Below are positions 17,821-25,951 of a stretch of DNA of 34,761 nt, one piece after another. The notes below the pieces were generated by a model that searched no databases, was not told the origin of the DNA, and saw only the letters and a list, made by a program, of their open reading frames with translations. The stretch comes from an uncultured Selenomonadaceae bacterium. Lineage in GTDB: Bacteria > Bacillota > Negativicutes > Selenomonadales > Selenomonadaceae. How positions within the stretch are numbered: the stretch's first letter is position 1; each line of letters begins with the position of its first letter. A program made the position numbers and the translations under genes. The DNA lies in contig CAJOHN010000017.1 of NCBI GenBank assembly GCA_905234235.1, forward strand, positions 1 through 34,761, written 5' to 3'.

Positions 17821-18222
17821 TTATTTTGTTTGTCCCGCCGCCAATATGCAGGACACAACGGCAAAAATTTTCGCGTTCAAAAGTCCGTCTACAATTTCCA
17901 TTAACACATCCATAACGTCCGGTTCGACATTCTTCCCTGCCAGCACGGTTATGATGTCATTGATGCTTCCGCTTACATCCGCAACAACGAACAGAACCCA
18001 GAACGCGGCGACTATCATTGCCGTTATCTTTGCTCCCGACGCGCCCGAAAAATTCTCCGCAACGGCACAAGCTCCGCCCAGAGAAAACAGCGACGTGATA
18101 ATCGGAATACCATAAGACCAATCGGCGGGGCGTTCAAACGACCAATTACAAAATCCGAAAATCAACGCTACGAAAATTACATAGCTCACAAGCGCAATCG
18201 GTACACCAATAAGTTCACGCAA
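17821..18222 (-). CDS. Small polytopic membrane protein
   Basis: A 133-residue protein with about four membrane helices (VPIALVSYVIFVALIFGFC, GIPIITSLFSLGGACAVA, ITAMIVAAFWVLFVVADV, AKIFAVVSCILAAG). Start TTG 18222-18220 has AGGAGG 7 bases upstream. No recognised family. It belongs to the block between the XRE regulator and position 15596. Confidence 0.65.
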   Translation of the reverse strand: MRELIGVPIALVSYVIFVALIFGFCNWSFERPADWSYGIPIITSLFSLGGACAVAENFSGASGAKITAMIVAAFWVLFVVADVSGSINDIITVLAGKNVEPDVMDVLMEIVDGLLNAKIFAVVSCILAAGQTK

Positions 18223-18246
18223 AGTTTTATCCTCCTTTCTTATGAC

Positions 18247-18894
18247 TCAATCATCGATTATAGGCGGTGTGTTCATTACGATTTGATGAAGTTCATTATA
18301 TTTTGCCGCCTCAGCTTCGGTGAAACTTCCGCCACTAGCTTTTTTGCCAAACAATTTATTGTAAGTGTCTCTGTCTTCGGGGCTGAGTGTCCGCGCCTTA
18401 TATTGGAGCCTTTGATGTAGCAACAAGGTATAGCGCATCATCTCCCTACCGTTTAAGGAACTCTGCCTGCCGTTGAGAGTTTTAATTTCGGCGAAGACGC
18501 TTTCCCTTTCTTCGGGCGTCATGTCGATAAGCGGCGTGGTTGTTTGGAACTCGTCAATCTTCATTCGTGCTTGGATTTTGGCGTCTATCATGTCAGTCAT
18601 TTTTTCGCCGGCAGGTTTATCGCCGTTAATAGCCAATTCCATGTCGACAGCATCGCAAAATTCCACGACTTTTTTACGGTCAGCAGAGGAGAGTTCGACA
18701 AACTTTTTACTGCGATTGTTGATGAGGTCTGTAACTTCCGGCGGAATGCTATCCGGAAGAAATGACAATTCGTCTGATTTATCTTCCTCGTGCTGCTTGT
18801 ACACGAAGTAGATAATGGTAACCACAATCCCCAGCGTAATGAACGGATGTTCCACAGCAATACTAAACCAAAGAAATGCCAAAAGAGCTTTCAT
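18247..18894 (-). CDS. Single-pass membrane protein with a long soluble helical domain
   Basis: Start ATG 18894-18892 behind AGGAGG gives 215 residues. An N-terminal apolar stretch (about 3-33, LLAFLWFSIAVEH and ITLGIVVTIIYFVYK) anchors it, and the remainder is charged and helical with repeated Leu-Ser-x-x-Asp/Glu-Arg starts of helices (LSSADRKKV, MTPEERESV, LSPEDRDTY, FTEAEAAKY). These helix caps suggest a helical-bundle adaptor domain. No known family. It follows the XRE gene by 40 bases. Confidence 0.65.
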   Translation of the reverse strand: MKALLAFLWFSIAVEHPFITLGIVVTIIYFVYKQHEEDKSDELSFLPDSIPPEVTDLINNRSKKFVELSSADRKKVVEFCDAVDMELAINGDKPAGEKMTDMIDAKIQARMKIDEFQTTTPLIDMTPEERESVFAEIKTLNGRQSSLNGREMMRYTLLLHQRLQYKARTLSPEDRDTYNKLFGKKASGGSFTEAEAAKYNELHQIVMNTPPIIDD

Positions 18895-18934
18895 ATAAGT
18901 TGCCTCCTTTTTATTGTTTGAACTTATGTAAGTG

Positions 18935-19222
18935 TCAGGATTTGTCATCGTGCGAGAGTAATTGTTCCATGCACTGCAAATATTTCTGGCACGGCTCCTG
19001 CGCTAAAAGTACGCACGGCGGCACGTTCAACGCTTCAGCGATTCTCATCATCGTCGTGCAAGTAACTCCTCTGTGCAAACGAAAGCCTTCGATTTGGCTG
19101 ACATACGTCGCGCTAACTTGCGATTTTTCTGCCAGTCGTGCCTGCGATAAATGCTCCAGCACTCTGAACTTGTAAATATTGTTGCCCACTGTTTTATACA
19201 TTTTTTCTATGCTTGACTCCAT
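18935..19222 (-). CDS. XRE-family transcriptional regulator
   Basis: A 95-residue protein with a complete HTH_3 domain (about 10-70): LSQARLAEKSQVSATYVSQIEGF and MMRIAEALNVPPCVLL. The C-terminus has three cysteines (VPPCVLLAQEPCQKYLQC). ATG 19222 follows GAGAGGTG. It is the first gene of the minus-strand membrane-protein block and probably regulates it. The 214-base gap to hldD holds an inverted repeat that could be its operator. Confidence 0.88.
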   Translation of the reverse strand: MESSIEKMYKTVGNNIYKFRVLEHLSQARLAEKSQVSATYVSQIEGFRLHRGVTCTTMMRIAEALNVPPCVLLAQEPCQKYLQCMEQLLSHDDKS

Positions 19223-19347
19223 TTAGGTTCACCTCTCTTTTATTGTCACACACTCACAAACTTATGAAAAGAAACCCACAGTTTTTATTCGTTATCGTAG
19301 GTTATTATTTTCTCTAAGTAATTCTAGCAAAATCAGCTGAGGATTTG

Positions 19348-19364
19348 GTGTCCTGTCGGGACAC
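19348..19364. promoter_or_regulatory. Inverted repeat, possible operator
   Basis: GTGTCC-TGTCG-GGACAC is a perfect 6-bp dyad with a 5-base centre, in the divergent intergenic region between the XRE regulator and hldD. Size and symmetry suit a dimeric repressor site. Inference only. Confidence 0.4.
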
Positions 19365-19383
19365 TGGACTTAAAATTATTCCG

Positions 19384-19412
19384 TTGCAAGCGGTGCTTTT
19401 TTTTGTTACCAT
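19384..19412 (+). promoter_or_regulatory. Putative promoter for hldD
   Basis: TTGCAA (19384-19389) and TACCAT (19407-19412) with 17-base spacing, 24 bases before the hldD start. Each hexamer matches consensus at four of six positions. A T8 run lies in the spacer. Confidence 0.35.
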
Positions 19413-19436
19413 TGCCTAAAAAAGGAGCTGAGTGAA

Positions 19437-20405
19437 ATGATAATTGTAACGGGCGGCGCGGGCTTTATCGGTAGCAATATCGTCCGAGCCCTAAACGAAC
19501 GCGGGCGCACTGATATTTTAATCGTTGATGATTTGGGCGGCGGCGACAAGTTCAAAAATCTAATCGGCTTGCGCTTTATCGACTACCGCCATAAGGACGA
19601 CTTCATTAAAAATTTGGATGCGGCAGGGCAAAATGTCGAAGCTGTCTTCCACGAGGGCGCGTGTTCAGATACGATGGAGTACGACGTGAACTTTATGATG
19701 AAAACCAATTACGAATACTCCAAAGAAATTCTCAAGTTCTGCATAAGGAAACAAATCCCGCTGATTTATGCGTCGAGTGCGTCGGTTTACGGCATGGGCA
19801 AAAGAGGTTTCCGCGAGGAGGAAGCTTGCGAGAATCCGCTTAATCCCTACGCCTTTTCTAAGCTGATGTTCGACCGTTACGTTCGCCAGTTCGCCGACAA
19901 AGTTAAAAGCAAGATTATCGGCTTGCGTTATTTCAACGTCTACGGTCAGCAAGAAAATCACAAGGGAAAAATGGCGTCGATTTTCTACCAGATTTATAAG
20001 CGCATGAAACTCGGCGGCGGTCCGCGATTGTTCAAGGGCACTGACGGTTACGGCGACGGCGAACAGAAACGCGATTTTATTTACGTTAGGGACGTGGCGA
20101 AGATTAATCTTTGGTGCCTCGACAATCCCATTGCCAACGGAATTTACAACTGCGGTACGGGTCACGCGCACACTTTTAACGACGTGGCTAAGGCGATGAT
20201 TGAATCAATGCACTCGAAAATGCGCACGACTTATTGCGACTTCCCCGACGAACTGCGCGGAAAATATCAGAGCTACACCGAAGCCGATATGAAGAAACTC
20301 GCGGCGGCAGGATATAAGGGCGGTTTCACGAATTTTGTTATCGCCGTCGAAGAGTATTGCAGATTCTTGGAGTCGGGCGGCTATTATGTACTTGGGAGGC
20401 AGTGA
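19437..20405 (+). CDS. hldD: ADP-L-glycero-D-manno-heptose 6-epimerase
   Basis: A 322-residue extended SDR enzyme. Residues 1-30 form the nucleotide-binding GGAGFIGSN Rossmann start; the catalytic Tyr-x3-Lys is in NPYAFSKLMFD, and ASSASVYG and GLRYFNVYGQQENHKG are typical of HldD/RfaD. It makes ADP-L-glycero-D-manno-heptose for the inner core of lipopolysaccharide, which indicates an outer membrane. ATG 19437 follows AAAGGAG. The stop is 1 base before the next gene's ATG, so the two are probably cotranscribed. Confidence 0.94.
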   Translation: MIIVTGGAGFIGSNIVRALNERGRTDILIVDDLGGGDKFKNLIGLRFIDYRHKDDFIKNLDAAGQNVEAVFHEGACSDTMEYDVNFMMKTNYEYSKEILKFCIRKQIPLIYASSASVYGMGKRGFREEEACENPLNPYAFSKLMFDRYVRQFADKVKSKIIGLRYFNVYGQQENHKGKMASIFYQIYKRMKLGGGPRLFKGTDGYGDGEQKRDFIYVRDVAKINLWCLDNPIANGIYNCGTGHAHTFNDVAKAMIESMHSKMRTTYCDFPDELRGKYQSYTEADMKKLAAAGYKGGFTNFVIAVEEYCRFLESGGYYVLGRQ

Positions 20406-20406
20406 T

Positions 20407-21321
20407 ATGAAAAAATTTTTAGCGATTGTAACGCTGTTGGTGTGCATGTTGACGGCAACAACGGTATTCGCGGCGGACAACCCCGACTCGGAAGGCATTA
20501 AAGCTTTTCGCGAGGCTTTGACTTCCGACTCTGACGCACTCGAAAGGATTTTCCGGCAAGATATTCTGTTTGCGTCGCCGTTCGTTCAAGCTGAATTGGA
20601 AATTTTAGGCACGGTTGAAAATAATGCTTTCAAGTCGACCGGTGAATTTTCGCTTTGGTTATATCGAGATGACGGCTCCGTCACCGAAAAAATTATTCCC
20701 TTTTACCTGACGCAGAACGGCAAGGACATGACGATTTATTTCAAGAGCGATAAGCAATGGCAAAAATTTACTACGCCGACACTCGCCGCCGACGTTATGG
20801 ATATGATTACTACGCCAAACGAGGCGGAGATTGAAGAAATTATCGCCGACACAAAGGAAGTTCAGATTCTGCAGGAAAATGACAACCGCCGCATAATGCG
20901 CGTCACGCTCGACGGCAACCGTATGGCTGATTCTCTTAAATCTAAGGCTGAAAAAAATCCTGAGGCTACCGCCGACGCGACGCAGGAGTCTACCGTTAAT
21001 TATCTCGACACCGCGCTCCGCAATGCAAATGTTTGGTACCTGTGGACGATAGACAAACGCGATTGGCACACCGTCGCCATGCAATACAATTTCTCCGGGA
21101 TTATTCAAGAATTGGCACGCACCGCGCTTACCAATTCCAATCAGCAATGGACGGACGAAATTAGCCAAATCCTCGAAACTATCGCTTACTACAGCGAGCT
21201 TCGCGCTTACACAACTTACCCCGCCGACCCCGCCGCGAAGAAAAAATTTGAAATCCCCAAGAACGTTCTCAAGGCTAAGGAAATCAATAACCTTATTTCT
21301 TCCGACATCGCAACTAAATAA
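20407..21321 (+). CDS. Exported protein of unknown function
   Basis: ATG 20407 (GGGAGG 7 bases upstream, inside the end of hldD) gives 304 residues. A clear signal peptide (KKFLAIVTLLVCMLTATTVFA, cut before ADNPD) has no lipobox at the cut site. The mature part carries a sequence pattern of a soluble periplasmic protein: repeated strands (QAELEILGTVE, FSLWLYRDDG, IIPFYLTQNGKDMTIYFK) then a helical C-terminal half. The strands and the EKIIPFYLTQNGKDMTIYF segment recall lipid-binding DUF6612 or LppX-like folds, but I cannot assign it. Position behind hldD suggests an envelope role. Confidence 0.72.
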   Translation: MKKFLAIVTLLVCMLTATTVFAADNPDSEGIKAFREALTSDSDALERIFRQDILFASPFVQAELEILGTVENNAFKSTGEFSLWLYRDDGSVTEKIIPFYLTQNGKDMTIYFKSDKQWQKFTTPTLAADVMDMITTPNEAEIEEIIADTKEVQILQENDNRRIMRVTLDGNRMADSLKSKAEKNPEATADATQESTVNYLDTALRNANVWYLWTIDKRDWHTVAMQYNFSGIIQELARTALTNSNQQWTDEISQILETIAYYSELRAYTTYPADPAAKKKFEIPKNVLKAKEINNLISSDIATK

Positions 21322-21339
21322 CAATTTATGAACAAAAAA

Positions 21340-21378
21340 AAGTCGGAGGCTCGTGAAAGTCTCCGGCTTAAATTTTTT
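21340..21378 (+). terminator. Rho-independent terminator
   Basis: A 12-bp stem with two G-U pairs (21340-21351 with 21358-21369), loop CGTGAA, then T6 at 21373-21378. It ends the hldD transcript 18 bases after the exported-protein stop. The A8 run before the stem would also make it work on the minus strand. Confidence 0.85.
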
Positions 21379-21396
21379 CGGAAAGGATTTGATTGT

Positions 21397-21918
21397 ATGG
21401 AAATGTTAGAAGTTATGCGTTCGCGCAGGAGCGTCCGCCGCTACACTGAAGAAAAAATCTCCGACGAACAGCTTAAACAAATCGTGAGTGCGGCATTACT
21501 CGCGCCGAGCGGACATTCAAAATATCCTTGCGAGTTTATCGTCGTGAAAAATCGTGAGCTCCTTGAAAAAATGTCGCACTGCCGTAAAAATGTCGCTAAA
21601 ATGTTGGAAGGCGCGGCGGCGGCTGTCGTTGTCATTGCCGATAAAAATAAATCCGATACTTACGTCGAGGATTCGTGCGTCGCGATGATGAGCATGGAAC
21701 TTTTGGCGACTTCGCTGGGTATCGGCAACTGTTGGATTCAAATTCGCAACCGCGAGGCTGAAGATGATTCGTCAAGCGAAAATTATCTGCGCGGACTTTT
21801 GAACTTCCCAGAAAATTTTGCGTGCCAAGCGATTTTATCACTGGGTTATCCCGCCAAACCTCCCAAAGCGCGCGAACTCGATAAGTTGAACTTCGATAAA
21901 ATTTCTTGGCGTGAATAA
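21397..21918 (+). CDS. Nitroreductase-family FMN oxidoreductase
   Basis: A 173-residue nitroreductase. The family start MLEVMRSRRSVRRYTEEKI and the FMN contacts LLAPSGHSKYPCEFIVV and GIGNCWIQIRNR are present, with ILSLGYPAKPP near the end. These enzymes reduce nitro or quinone compounds with NAD(P)H and FMN. ATG 21397 follows GGAAAGGA; an in-frame ATG at 21328 lies before the terminator and would translate through the hairpin, so it is rejected. Its stop is one base from that of trmN6 on the other strand. Physiological substrate is unknown. Confidence 0.9.
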   Translation: MEMLEVMRSRRSVRRYTEEKISDEQLKQIVSAALLAPSGHSKYPCEFIVVKNRELLEKMSHCRKNVAKMLEGAAAAVVVIADKNKSDTYVEDSCVAMMSMELLATSLGIGNCWIQIRNREAEDDSSSENYLRGLLNFPENFACQAILSLGYPAKPPKARELDKLNFDKISWRE

Positions 21919-21919
21919 A

Positions 21920-22651
21920 TTATTCATTGTAGATTTTATAAATCTCGTCGGTATAAGAGCCGTCGTCATTGTGCACGATTAGCGGCGGTAAAATTTTTAA
22001 GTTGCCGACGTTCGCGCCGACGATTGCCTCCAACATTATCAAATTGGCGTCGCGCCCCGCCTTAGGTTGAATTATCCGCAGGCGTTTCATTTCCATTTGA
22101 TGACGATGCAACGCGTCGATTATTTCGCAGAGCCTCGACGCTAAATGGATCATGTAAAATGCGCCGTGAAATTTCAAAACGAATCTCGCCGCCGTCACCA
22201 CGTCCTCAAGCGTCGCCGTAAATTCATGCCGAGCCCGCGCTATCCCGGAAATTTTATTTGCCTCGCCGTTAGTTATCGGTGTGTATGGCGGGTTAGCTAT
22301 CGCCGCGTCGAAACTTTCTGCCTTGAAAATTTCTCTATGCTTACGATAATCGCCCTCCACGACGAAAATTTTTTCTGTCAAATTATTAAGTTCGACGTTC
22401 CGCCGCGCAAGTTCAGCCGCTCGCGGATTTAGTTCGACCGCGCAGATTTCTTTGACTTCGTCGGCGATTAACAATGGAATTACGCCCGTACCCGTGCCCA
22501 AATCTATGACGCGGGCATTTTTTTTGAACTTCGGGAAGTGCGCGATAAGCACCGAGTCCATTGAAAAACAAAACTCGCTTTGACTTTGGATAATGACGCG
22601 CCCCGACCGCATTAAATCATCGAGGCGTTCGCCTTCGCCGAGCTGAATCAT
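21920..22651 (-). CDS. trmN6: tRNA1(Val) (adenine37-N6)-methyltransferase family protein
   Basis: A 243-residue class I methyltransferase. Motif I is VIDLGTGTGVIPLLIAD, followed by AVELNPRAAELARRN and the base-amino methylation motif NPPYTP. The N-terminus GERLDDLMRSGRVIIQS is characteristic of the TrmN6/YfiC group in Firmicutes. It would methylate the N6 of A37 in tRNA-Val. Its ATG overlaps the ricT stop by 4 bases (ATGA), so it is coupled to ricT, a frequent Firmicutes arrangement. Confidence 0.9.
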   Translation of the reverse strand: MIQLGEGERLDDLMRSGRVIIQSQSEFCFSMDSVLIAHFPKFKKNARVIDLGTGTGVIPLLIADEVKEICAVELNPRAAELARRNVELNNLTEKIFVVEGDYRKHREIFKAESFDAAIANPPYTPITNGEANKISGIARARHEFTATLEDVVTAARFVLKFHGAFYMIHLASRLCEIIDALHRHQMEMKRLRIIQPKAGRDANLIMLEAIVGANVGNLKILPPLIVHNDDGSYTDEIYKIYNE

Positions 22652-23682
22652 TTTCTATAGTCTCGTCTCGGCGGACGACGATTTTTATCTCCGCGAGGTC
22701 TTTGCGGGCGTTCATAACGATTATCGCGGCGATTATAATTTTCGACTCTGCGCGGGCGTTCGGGACGCGGCGGGCGTTCGGGTTTCGGCGGCGGCTCTTC
22801 AATCGGCTTAGGCTCCTCAATCTGCGCGGGCTCCGTAACTTCTTCAAGTTCCTCAGAATTAACCGGTAAAATATCTTCCCAACCTGCAACGACGGTTTTA
22901 TTTGTGTCGAGGAGAATTGTAGCGTTCCTTCGCGAAAAACTCACCGCAACAACTTTGCCCTCGCCGTCCGCGACAACAACGCGACTTCCGACTTTCGGCT
23001 TAAACGTGACATTTTGCTTAGGGCAATTCTCGCAATACAAATCGTTTTCGTACTTGAGACAACACATCAGCCGCCCGCAGACGCCGCTAATTTTGGTCGG
23101 GTTGAGCGATAAATTTTGGTCTTTAGCCATACGAATCGACACGGGAATAAATTCGCCAAGAAACGACGCGCAACATAAAGGTCTGCCGCAACCGCCCATG
23201 CCGCCTAAAAGTTTTGCCTCGTCGCGCACGCCCACTTGCCGCAGTTCAATTCGGGTTTTAAATATCGACGCCAAATCTCTGACCAATTCGCGGAAATCGA
23301 CGCGCCCGTCTGCCGTAAAGAAAAATATCATCTTGTTCACGTCGAAGGTAAATTCCACGTTGATTAACTTCATCGGCAAATCGTGTTCGCGGATTTTTTC
23401 TTGACAAGTCGCGAACGCCCGTTTTTCGTCCGCCTGATTTTCTTCGAGTTGCTTTAAATCTTCTTCGGTTGCCTTCCTGTAAATTTTTGTCAACGGCAAG
23501 CCCGGCTCCGATTCTATATTTTCATCGGCAAGCAATTCACGAGCTCCAACGACGACTTTGCCGCACTCAAGCCCCCGTGACGTTTCGACGAGAATCCAAT
23601 CGCCTTTGATTATTTCTTCCTCGTTCGGTTCAAAGAAAAAAATCTTGCCCGCCTTTTTAAATCTGACTCCGATTATCTGCAT
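22648..23682 (-). CDS. ricT: RicT/YaaT-family PSP1-domain protein with an Arg/Pro tail
   Basis: A 344-residue protein. The PSP1 domain spans about 50-235, with GVRDEAKLLGGMGGCGRPLC, the cysteine pairs GRPLCCASFL and GRLMCCLKYEND, and CENCPKQNV. In Bacillus RicT with RicA and RicF forms an Fe-S complex that works with RNase Y in mRNA maturation. The C-terminal 65 residues are a low-complexity tail (EEPPPKPERPP, then RRDNRYERPQRPRGD), much more basic than the domain and probably RNA-binding. Start ATG 23682 follows AAGGAG. Confidence 0.9.
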   Translation of the reverse strand: MQIIGVRFKKAGKIFFFEPNEEEIIKGDWILVETSRGLECGKVVVGARELLADENIESEPGLPLTKIYRKATEEDLKQLEENQADEKRAFATCQEKIREHDLPMKLINVEFTFDVNKMIFFFTADGRVDFRELVRDLASIFKTRIELRQVGVRDEAKLLGGMGGCGRPLCCASFLGEFIPVSIRMAKDQNLSLNPTKISGVCGRLMCCLKYENDLYCENCPKQNVTFKPKVGSRVVVADGEGKVVAVSFSRRNATILLDTNKTVVAGWEDILPVNSEELEEVTEPAQIEEPKPIEEPPPKPERPPRPERPRRVENYNRRDNRYERPQRPRGDKNRRPPRRDYRK

Positions 23683-23740
23683 GGTTACTCCTTAGATTTT
23701 TTAATGAACTATAACGCATTCGCGAAGACTTGGCAAGGGA

Positions 23741-23769
23741 TTGACAGGCTCCCCGTGTTTTGATATTTT
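23741..23769 (+). promoter_or_regulatory. Putative sigma-70 promoter for the recT-arg operon
   Basis: TTGACA (23741-23746), a 17-base spacer, and TATTTT (23764-23769), 43 bases before recT. The -35 is a perfect consensus. I saw no comparable promoter before argB, argD or argF. No ArgR box was clearly recognised, but I could not score for one. Confidence 0.6.
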
Positions 23770-23812
23770 TTGGATAGAGTAAAAAATTTTTTGCGCACGA
23801 GGAGGATTAACA

Positions 23813-24625
23813 ATGAAACAAGAGACGCCGACCCTTCAGCAACTTTTGAACTCGGCAAGTATCAAACGCCGTTTCGAGGAATTGCTTGACGAATCTGCGC
23901 CGTCATTTATCTCGTCGATTTTAGCGATATTCAACAGCAACCCAAAGCTCCGTGAATGTTCGCCGAATTCGATATTGAGTGCCGCAGGAATCGCCGCCGC
24001 GTTGAAGTTGCCGATAAATCCGAGCTTAGGCTTTGCATTCATCGTGCCATACAAGGGGCAAGCTCAATTTCAACTCGGCTGGAAAGGTTTCGTGCAACTT
24101 GCAATGCGGAGCGGACAATATCGAACTTTAAATTCGGGAGCCGTTCGCGAGGGGCAAATTAAGGAAATTGATTTCGTGACGGGCGAGATAATTCGCGGTG
24201 AAAAAATTTCTGATGAAATTGTCGGCTACGTGGCGTACATGGAATTGATAAACGGGTTCAAAAAATCTTTGTACATGACGGTTGAGGAACTTTTGGCGCA
24301 CGCGGAGAAATATTCGCAGAGCTACGCTTACGATTTACGTTCGGGCAAGAAAAGTTCGGTTTGGACGACGAACTTCGACGCAATGGCTAAAAAAACCGTC
24401 CTTAAAAAACTCCTAAGCAATTTCGGGATAATCTCGATTGATCAAAAGAGTATCGACTTAGCGACGGCGTTGCAGGCTGACCAAGCTGTTATCACGAATG
24501 AAGGTTTCCGCTACATTGACAACGAACGCGGCGCGGAGCAAATTGTTCCGTTCAATGAAGTTGTCGATTTGCCCGAAGCTGACGATGTCGACGACGAAAA
24601 TAATCCGGAGGATAAAAATGATTGA
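23813..24625 (+). CDS. recT: RecT-family single-strand annealing protein
   Basis: A 270-residue RecT. The family core runs about 20-225: FISSILAIFNSNPKLRECSP, AALKLPINPSLGFAFIVPYKG, AQFQLGWKGFVQLAMRSGQY, and TNFDAMAKKTVLKKLLSNFG. RecT proteins anneal complementary DNA strands in phage recombination, usually with a RecE-type exonuclease; neither that nor any other phage gene is visible nearby. The acidic C-terminus (DDVDDENNPEDKND) is a typical SSB-like tail. GGAGG precedes ATG 23813. The gene is first in an operon with argB, overlapping it by 8 bases, so it appears domesticated or recently inserted. Confidence 0.93.
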   Translation: MKQETPTLQQLLNSASIKRRFEELLDESAPSFISSILAIFNSNPKLRECSPNSILSAAGIAAALKLPINPSLGFAFIVPYKGQAQFQLGWKGFVQLAMRSGQYRTLNSGAVREGQIKEIDFVTGEIIRGEKISDEIVGYVAYMELINGFKKSLYMTVEELLAHAEKYSQSYAYDLRSGKKSSVWTTNFDAMAKKTVLKKLLSNFGIISIDQKSIDLATALQADQAVITNEGFRYIDNERGAEQIVPFNEVVDLPEADDVDDENNPEDKND

Positions 24626-25631
24626 CGAAACTTTACAATTCGATTTGGCGGCAAAGCTGTTGAGAAAATATTTGCCCGCCGATATGCACGCCGAACTTTT
24701 AAAGGAATTGAACGCCGAGCTTAATAAGGATACCGACGAGCCGATAAAAAAATTCAGCGAGAACGATAAGGCGGCGATTTTGGTTGAGGCGTTGCCTTAC
24801 ATCCAAGAATTTCACAGCAAAACGATTGTAATAAAATACGGCGGCAATGCAATGGTTAATGACGAGCTTAAGGCTAGCGTTATGCAGGACGTAGCGTTGA
24901 TGAAGTTCGTCGGGATTAATGTTGTGATTGTACACGGCGGCGGTCCGGAGATAACGGGATTTCTTAAAAAGCTTGGCAAGGAAAGTTCATTCGTGAGCGG
25001 CTTACGTGTGACTGACGAGGAAACCGTTGAAGTCGCGGAAATGGTACTCGACGGCAAAATTAATTCCGAGATTGTTACGTTGCTTAATCGTCGCGGGCTT
25101 CGGGCGGTCGGGTTGAGCGGCAAGGACGCTGATTTAATCCGCGCAGAGAAAAAATTGGCGACGGTCTACGAGGCGGGCGAGAAAACTAAAGTTGACATCG
25201 GCTACGTCGGCAAGGTTAAGCAGATTAACATTCAGATTGTAAATGATTTAGTCGCGCAAGGTTATGTTCCGGTTATCGCGCCAATCGGTGTCGGCGAGGA
25301 CGGACAGAGTTTTAATATCAATGCGGATTATGTCGCGGCGGATATTGCGGGCGCACTTAAGGCTGAAAAACTTTTGCTCCTAACCGATACAGAAGGCGTT
25401 TATAAAAATTTCGCGGACAAGAGTAGTTTTATTTCGACGTTGAAAGCAGACGAGGCGCGAACTTTTATCAAAGACGGCGTGATAAACGGCGGCATGATTC
25501 CGAAAGTCGAGGCGTGCCTGCGAGCTCTGGACAAAGGCGCGAATAAGGCGTACATTATCGACGGGCGGCTCCCGCATTCGATTATTTTGGAGCTGTTCAC
25601 GGAGACGGGGCTTGGCACGGAGGTTGTTTGA
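24618..25631 (+). CDS. argB: Acetylglutamate kinase with an N-terminal extension
   Basis: A 337-residue protein; the kinase proper starts near residue 40 (KKFSENDKAAILVEALPYI) and holds TIVIKYGGNAM, VIVHGGGPEI, GLSGKDADL, INADYVAADIAGALKA and NGGMIPKVEACL. It phosphorylates N-acetylglutamate, the second step of arginine synthesis. The first 38 or so residues (LQFDLAAKLLRKYLPADMHA) are an extra helical segment absent from typical ArgB (about 295 residues). ATG 24618 overlaps the recT stop and is preceded by GGAGG. No good start codon lies near the usual beginning, so the extension seems to be translated. It ends directly before the ATG of glycosyltransferase A. Confidence 0.93.
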   Translation: MIDETLQFDLAAKLLRKYLPADMHAELLKELNAELNKDTDEPIKKFSENDKAAILVEALPYIQEFHSKTIVIKYGGNAMVNDELKASVMQDVALMKFVGINVVIVHGGGPEITGFLKKLGKESSFVSGLRVTDEETVEVAEMVLDGKINSEIVTLLNRRGLRAVGLSGKDADLIRAEKKLATVYEAGEKTKVDIGYVGKVKQINIQIVNDLVAQGYVPVIAPIGVGEDGQSFNINADYVAADIAGALKAEKLLLLTDTEGVYKNFADKSSFISTLKADEARTFIKDGVINGGMIPKVEACLRALDKGANKAYIIDGRLPHSIILELFTETGLGTEVV

Positions 25632-25951
25632 ATGATTGATAAAAATTTGTTCCTGTATGATTTGGCAGTTTTGGCTATTCTCAAGGACGAAGGACACTAT
25701 CTCAAAGAGTGGCTGGATTATCACTTGGCGGCGGGCGTCGACCACTTTTATCTCTACGACAACGAGAGCTCTGACAATCAAGCAGAAGTCGCCAAGCCGT
25801 ACGTCGAAGCGGGACTCGTCGATTATTTCCCGACACCCGGCAAAGTCATGCAATACGCGGTTTATAACGACGCTGTTAAGAAGTTTAAATTTTTTTGTCG
25901 CTATATGGCGTTCATAGACGGCGATGAATTCATTTATCCTAGAAATACTAC
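25632..25951 (+). repeat. Direct repeat, 5' part of glycosyltransferase A (copy 1)
   Basis: The first 320 bases match 28106-28425 colinearly without indels, with long identical stretches (for example around AAAGAGTGGCTGGATTATCA). The pair, 2474 bases apart, flanks argD. Beyond the G8 tract the genes diverge. Confidence 0.85.

Noticed and set aside
20659..21324. 221-codon minus-strand open frame
   Set aside because: Opposes the exported-protein gene, has no RBS or recognisable domain, and runs through the terminator side. Shadow.
23813..24625. Prophage around recT
   Set aside because: No integrase, exonuclease, structural or lysis genes and no attachment-like repeats; flanks are ricT and arg genes.
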